Below, in pieces: positions 5,829 through 8,348 of a stretch of DNA of 8,348 bases. The notes beneath the pieces are model-generated. The model made no database searches. It was not told the origin of the DNA and saw nothing but the letters and a program-made list of their open reading frames with translations. Numbering within the stretch: the stretch's first letter is position 1; every line of letters starts with the position of its first letter. This stretch comes from DASVAL01 sp035649575 (lineage in GTDB: Bacteria; Planctomycetota; UBA1135; UBA2386). The stretch lies in the NCBI GenBank assembly GCA_035649575.1, contig DASRJH010000331.1:1-8348 (forward strand), given 5' to 3'. The position numbers were made by a program, and so were the translations under genes.

Positions 5829-5912
5829 GTGGGGCCCGCGGGTTGGATCTGGCTTCCTGGCCGGCCCCCTCTCCGTACCCCTCGCGAAGCTCCCTCACCG
5901 ACGCCCGCAGCG

Positions 5913-7292
5913 ATGTCTCCGCTCGTACCGCTGATGCTGTTCGGTTGGATCCCGTTCGCCATCGCCGCGTTCGGGATGCTGCAGGCTCGCACCGCGACCC
6001 TGGTTGTCGTCATCGGCGGTTGGTTGTTCCTGCCAATCGCTTCGTACGCGCTGCCCGGGATCCCCGACTACACGAAGACCATGGCGGTTGCGCTCTCGGC
6101 GACACTGGGCATCGCGCTGTTCGCCGGTGATCGGCTCAGGGGCCTGCGTTTTTGCAAGCTCGACGTGCCCATGCTGGCGTGGTGTCTGGTGCCGGGCATT
6201 TCCTCACTCGCGAACGGCCGTGGTCCGCACGACGCGATCTCGAGCGTCCTGATACATTGCGTCGAGTGGGGGCTCCCCTATCTGATCGGCCGCGCCATGT
6301 TCCGCGACAGCGCGGCACTCGATCAGCTCGCGCGCGCGCTGTTCGTCGGTGGACTCGTCTACGTGCCGCTGTGCCTCTACGAGATGAGGATGAGTCCGAG
6401 TCTCCATTGGAGGATCTACGGCTTCGCGCAGCACAGCTTCGCGCAGCACATCCGGATGGGTGGCTACCGGCCGTTGGTCTTCATGGAGCACGGGCTGATG
6501 GTCGGGCTGTGGATGTCGATTGCGACGGTCGGCGGCTTCGCGTTGTGGTGGCGCGGCGGCTTGCAGCGACTCGCAGGGATGTCGGCCGGTTGGCTCCTGC
6601 TGGTCCTGTTCGCGGCGACGGTCCTGTGCAAGTCGATGGGGGCCCTGGCGCTGCTCGCACTGGGAGCAGCTGCGGTATACGCGGTTCGAGCCGCTGGCAA
6701 GAGAGTAGCTATCTGGGTGCTGGTGGCCGCACCGGTCGTGTTCGTGTTCGCGCGAGTGATCTGCAATTGGCAGGCGCGCGAACTGATCGACCTGTTGCAG
6801 CAGCATTACCCTGATCGCGCTCAGTCTGTCGAGTTCAGGATCAACTCCGAGCAGGTCTTCATGCCGGGGATCTGGCACCACCCTTGGTTCGGTTGGTCGT
6901 CCTGGGGCTACACCCCGACCTTCCCCGACCCCGACGACAAGCCGCATGTTGCTCGCGACAGCTACTGGTTGATCACGAGCTGCTGCTTCGGCCTCGTCGG
7001 GTTGGCACTGTTCTTCTGCGTGCACCTCGCGCCGATCGTCGCCGTGTTGCGCAAGCTCCCAGTGCCGATCTGGACGGGGCGGCACGGTGCTGGTCTGACG
7101 GCCCTCGTCGTCGCCATCTGCATGTTCGTGGGTGATTGCTTGTTCAACGCGATGATCAATCCCGTGTACACGATGGCGCTCGGGGGGCTCACGTCTTTCG
7201 CGGCCGGCCTCGTCACGCGCCCGGCGCTCGCGACCCTTCGGCCGGGACACAGGCAGCCGCCCTGGGGGCGCTACGCCCTCTCGCATCGATGA
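5913..7292 (+). CDS. Wzy/O-antigen ligase-like polysaccharide polymerase, multi-pass membrane protein
   Basis: A 459-residue integral membrane protein with about 10-12 predicted hydrophobic helices, for example about 4-24, 27-47, 56-72, 138-157, 193-213, 223-240, 242-258, 265-283, 351-378, 394-414 and 419-434. Its layout fits the O-antigen ligase/polymerase superfamily: a long extracytoplasmic loop between helices 283 and 351 with aromatic-rich WHHPWFGWSSWG (321-332) and an RDSYWL entry to the next helix. Members join or polymerise undecaprenyl-linked glycans on the periplasmic side. The opening PLMLFGWIP, LPGIPDYTK (47-55) and GGYRPLVFMEHGLMVGLWM (183-201) match, from memory, a subgroup seen in planctomycete EPS loci. 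ATG 5913 is chosen because the family starts here; the frame stays open upstream to 5769 but encodes Pro/Arg-rich sequence over the operator region. No clear ribosome binding site precedes 5913. Its last four bases overlap the GT2 start. Polymerase versus ligase cannot be decided. Confidence 0.88.
   Translation: MSPLVPLMLFGWIPFAIAAFGMLQARTATLVVVIGGWLFLPIASYALPGIPDYTKTMAVALSATLGIALFAGDRLRGLRFCKLDVPMLAWCLVPGISSLANGRGPHDAISSVLIHCVEWGLPYLIGRAMFRDSAALDQLARALFVGGLVYVPLCLYEMRMSPSLHWRIYGFAQHSFAQHIRMGGYRPLVFMEHGLMVGLWMSIATVGGFALWWRGGLQRLAGMSAGWLLLVLFAATVLCKSMGALALLALGAAAVYAVRAAGKRVAIWVLVAAPVVFVFARVICNWQARELIDLLQQHYPDRAQSVEFRINSEQVFMPGIWHHPWFGWSSWGYTPTFPDPDDKPHVARDSYWLITSCCFGLVGLALFFCVHLAPIVAVLRKLPVPIWTGRHGAGLTALVVAICMFVGDCLFNAMINPVYTMALGGLTSFAAGLVTRPALATLRPGHRQPPWGRYALSHR
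6421..6450 (+). repeat. Perfect 15-bp tandem duplication inside the polymerase gene
   Basis: GCTTCGCGCAGCACA occurs twice head to tail (6421-6435 and 6436-6450) with no mismatch, encoding the repeated peptide FAQHS-FAQHI (residues 171-180) in a loop between membrane helices. It keeps the reading frame. Confidence 0.9.
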
Positions 7293-8348
7293 CCACATCG
7301 CAGCCGCCGCTGCTCGAGGGCGCCGCCGGCCGCGAAGCCGCGGTGGAAGCAGCCGCGTGCCAATGCGTCGTCATCGGCAGGAACGAAGCTGCGCGGCTGC
7401 GTGAGTGTCTGGCGTCCGTTCTGCCCGGATGCCGGCGGGCTGTCTACGTCGATTCCGGGTCCACCGATGGCAGCGTCGGCATTGCGCGCTCGTTCGGCAT
7501 CCCGGTCATCGAGTTGGATCCGTCGCTGCCGTTCTCGGCTGCGCGAGCGCGAAACGAGGGTTTCGCCTACCTGAGCCGCGAAGGAGCTGGGGTGATCGAC
7601 CATGTGCAGTTCGTCGACGGCGACTGCATTCTCGAACGCGGTTGGTTGGCAGCGGCAGTGCGTGCGCTGGACCACGATCGCAGTCTGGCCGCGGTCACGG
7701 GTATTGCGCGTGAACAGTCGGCGCGGAGCTCGATCTACAATCTGCTGTGCGAGATCGAACTGGCCGTGCCTGCGGGAGAGATCGAGGCGTGCGGTGGTGT
7801 GGTGATGATGCGCGCCATCGCGCTGCAGACTGCAGGTGGCTTCGACCCGACGCTCGCGGCCGGCGAGGAGCCGGAGTTGTGTCTGCGCCTGCGCCGGTTC
7901 GGATGGCGGCTCGAGTGCCTGCCCGTGCCGATGATGCGGCACGACGTGGACATGCACAGCTTCCGGCAGTGGTGGGCCCGCAGTCGGAGGTGTGGGCGGG
8001 CCTACTTCGAGTCCTGGTGGAAACACCGCGCCGGCCCCGAGGCGTTCCGTGCCCGGGAGGTCGCGCGCATCCTCCTGTGGGGCGGGATCGTGCCACTGCT
8101 CACGTTGGTCGCCGTCATCGTCTTCGGCGCGTATGGCCTTTCGTTCACGATCGCCGAAGTCTGGCCCGGCGCGAGGGCGTATCGATGGGCGAGGCAGCGT
8201 GGACGCGACCGGCGCGACAGTGCCGTGTATGCCGTTGCCTGTGTGGTCGGGAAGATCCCCGAATGCGTCGGCGTGCTCGATTCCTGGTCTCGGTGTTCGT
8301 GGGGGCCGCGGTTGGTTGCACTGCCGGCGGCGGCCTCGGACACAGTCA
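7289..8348 (+). CDS. GT2-family glycosyltransferase, 3' end outside the window
   Basis: An open frame from ATG 7289 to the right edge encodes at least 353 residues with no stop. It is a GT-A fold family 2 glycosyltransferase: CVVIGRNEAARLRECLASV (26-44) forms the nucleotide-binding start, VDSGSTDGS (54-62) binds the donor, FVDGDC (108-113) supplies the DxD-type metal site at Asp110-Asp112, and GGFDPTLAAGEEPELCLRLRR (183-203) holds the acidic catalytic region. A hydrophobic helix at about 261-285 likely anchors it to the membrane, followed by a basic segment. The 4-base ATGA overlap with the polymerase gene indicates translational coupling, so both products are probably made together. It would transfer a sugar onto the growing lipid-linked glycan in the cytosol. 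The N-terminal 23 residues are Ala-rich and poorly informative. How much is missing at the C-terminus is unknown, though such enzymes are often not much longer. Confidence 0.92.
   Translation, partial: MTTSQPPLLEGAAGREAAVEAAACQCVVIGRNEAARLRECLASVLPGCRRAVYVDSGSTDGSVGIARSFGIPVIELDPSLPFSAARARNEGFAYLSREGAGVIDHVQFVDGDCILERGWLAAAVRALDHDRSLAAVTGIAREQSARSSIYNLLCEIELAVPAGEIEACGGVVMMRAIALQTAGGFDPTLAAGEEPELCLRLRRFGWRLECLPVPMMRHDVDMHSFRQWWARSRRCGRAYFESWWKHRAGPEAFRAREVARILLWGGIVPLLTLVAVIVFGAYGLSFTIAEVWPGARAYRWARQRGRDRRDSAVYAVACVVGKIPECVGVLDSWSRCSWGPRLVALPAAASDTV

Noticed and set aside
5769..5912. Upstream extension of the polymerase frame to a GTG at 5769
   Set aside because: The extra 48 residues are Pro/Arg-rich, unlike the family's N-terminus, and cover the inverted repeats of the spacer.
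6204..7298. Antisense frame of 364 codons opposite the polymerase
   Set aside because: Charged, repetitive shadow translation with no family pattern opposite a clear membrane protein.
1..8348. CRISPR arrays, tRNA/rRNA genes, insertion sequences
   Set aside because: No regularly spaced repeats, no cloverleaf or rRNA-like segments, and no transposase or terminal inverted repeats with target duplications were seen on either strand.

Overview
The window is visibly GC-rich, with strong G/C preference at third codon positions in all real genes. It looks like part of an exopolysaccharide (capsule or O-antigen-like) biosynthesis cluster with every recognisable gene on the + strand. The family types present are a sugar-phosphate transferase with an extra N-terminal domain, a membrane polymerase opening with a 'PLMLFGWIP...LPGIPDYTK' pattern, and a GT2 enzyme with a 'GEEPELC' motif. 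From memory these resemble genes common in planctomycete-type EPS loci. That taxonomic guess is an inference; the sequence alone proves only a high-GC Gram-negative-style EPS locus.

Layout: the 3' end of an unidentified gene (1-135); a 328-bp spacer without a supported gene (136-463); a monotopic sugar transferase (464-1633) that would start the glycan on a lipid carrier; a strongly structured spacer (about 1640-1853) with two adjacent long hairpins; a small protein (about 1894-2313) that is a free-standing paralogue of the transferase's N-terminal domain; a second structured spacer (2314-2520); a GT4 glycosyltransferase (2521-3822) overlapping by one base an asparagine-synthase-type amidotransferase (3822-5759); a 153-bp spacer with inverted repeats (5760-5912); a multi-pass polymerase/ligase-like protein (5913-7292); and a GT2 glycosyltransferase (7289 onward) that overlaps it by four bases and runs off the right edge.

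How they work together (inference): the transferase loads the first sugar phosphate onto undecaprenyl phosphate, the GT4 and GT2 enzymes extend the unit, the amidotransferase adds a nitrogen group to a precursor or sugar, and the membrane protein polymerises or ligates the exported units. No flippase, outer-membrane exporter or Wzc-like kinase is in view, so the cluster must extend beyond the window if it is a complete Wzy-type pathway.

The most unusual content is a pair of GGDEF-like domains that have lost the GGDEF signature, one fused to the sugar transferase and one encoded alone just downstream. They are separated by about 260 bp that can fold into long hairpins. The stand-alone copy keeps an RxxD motif where a cyclic-di-GMP inhibitory site would be. 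This suggests, but does not prove, a small c-di-GMP-type sensor controlling the first step of polysaccharide synthesis.
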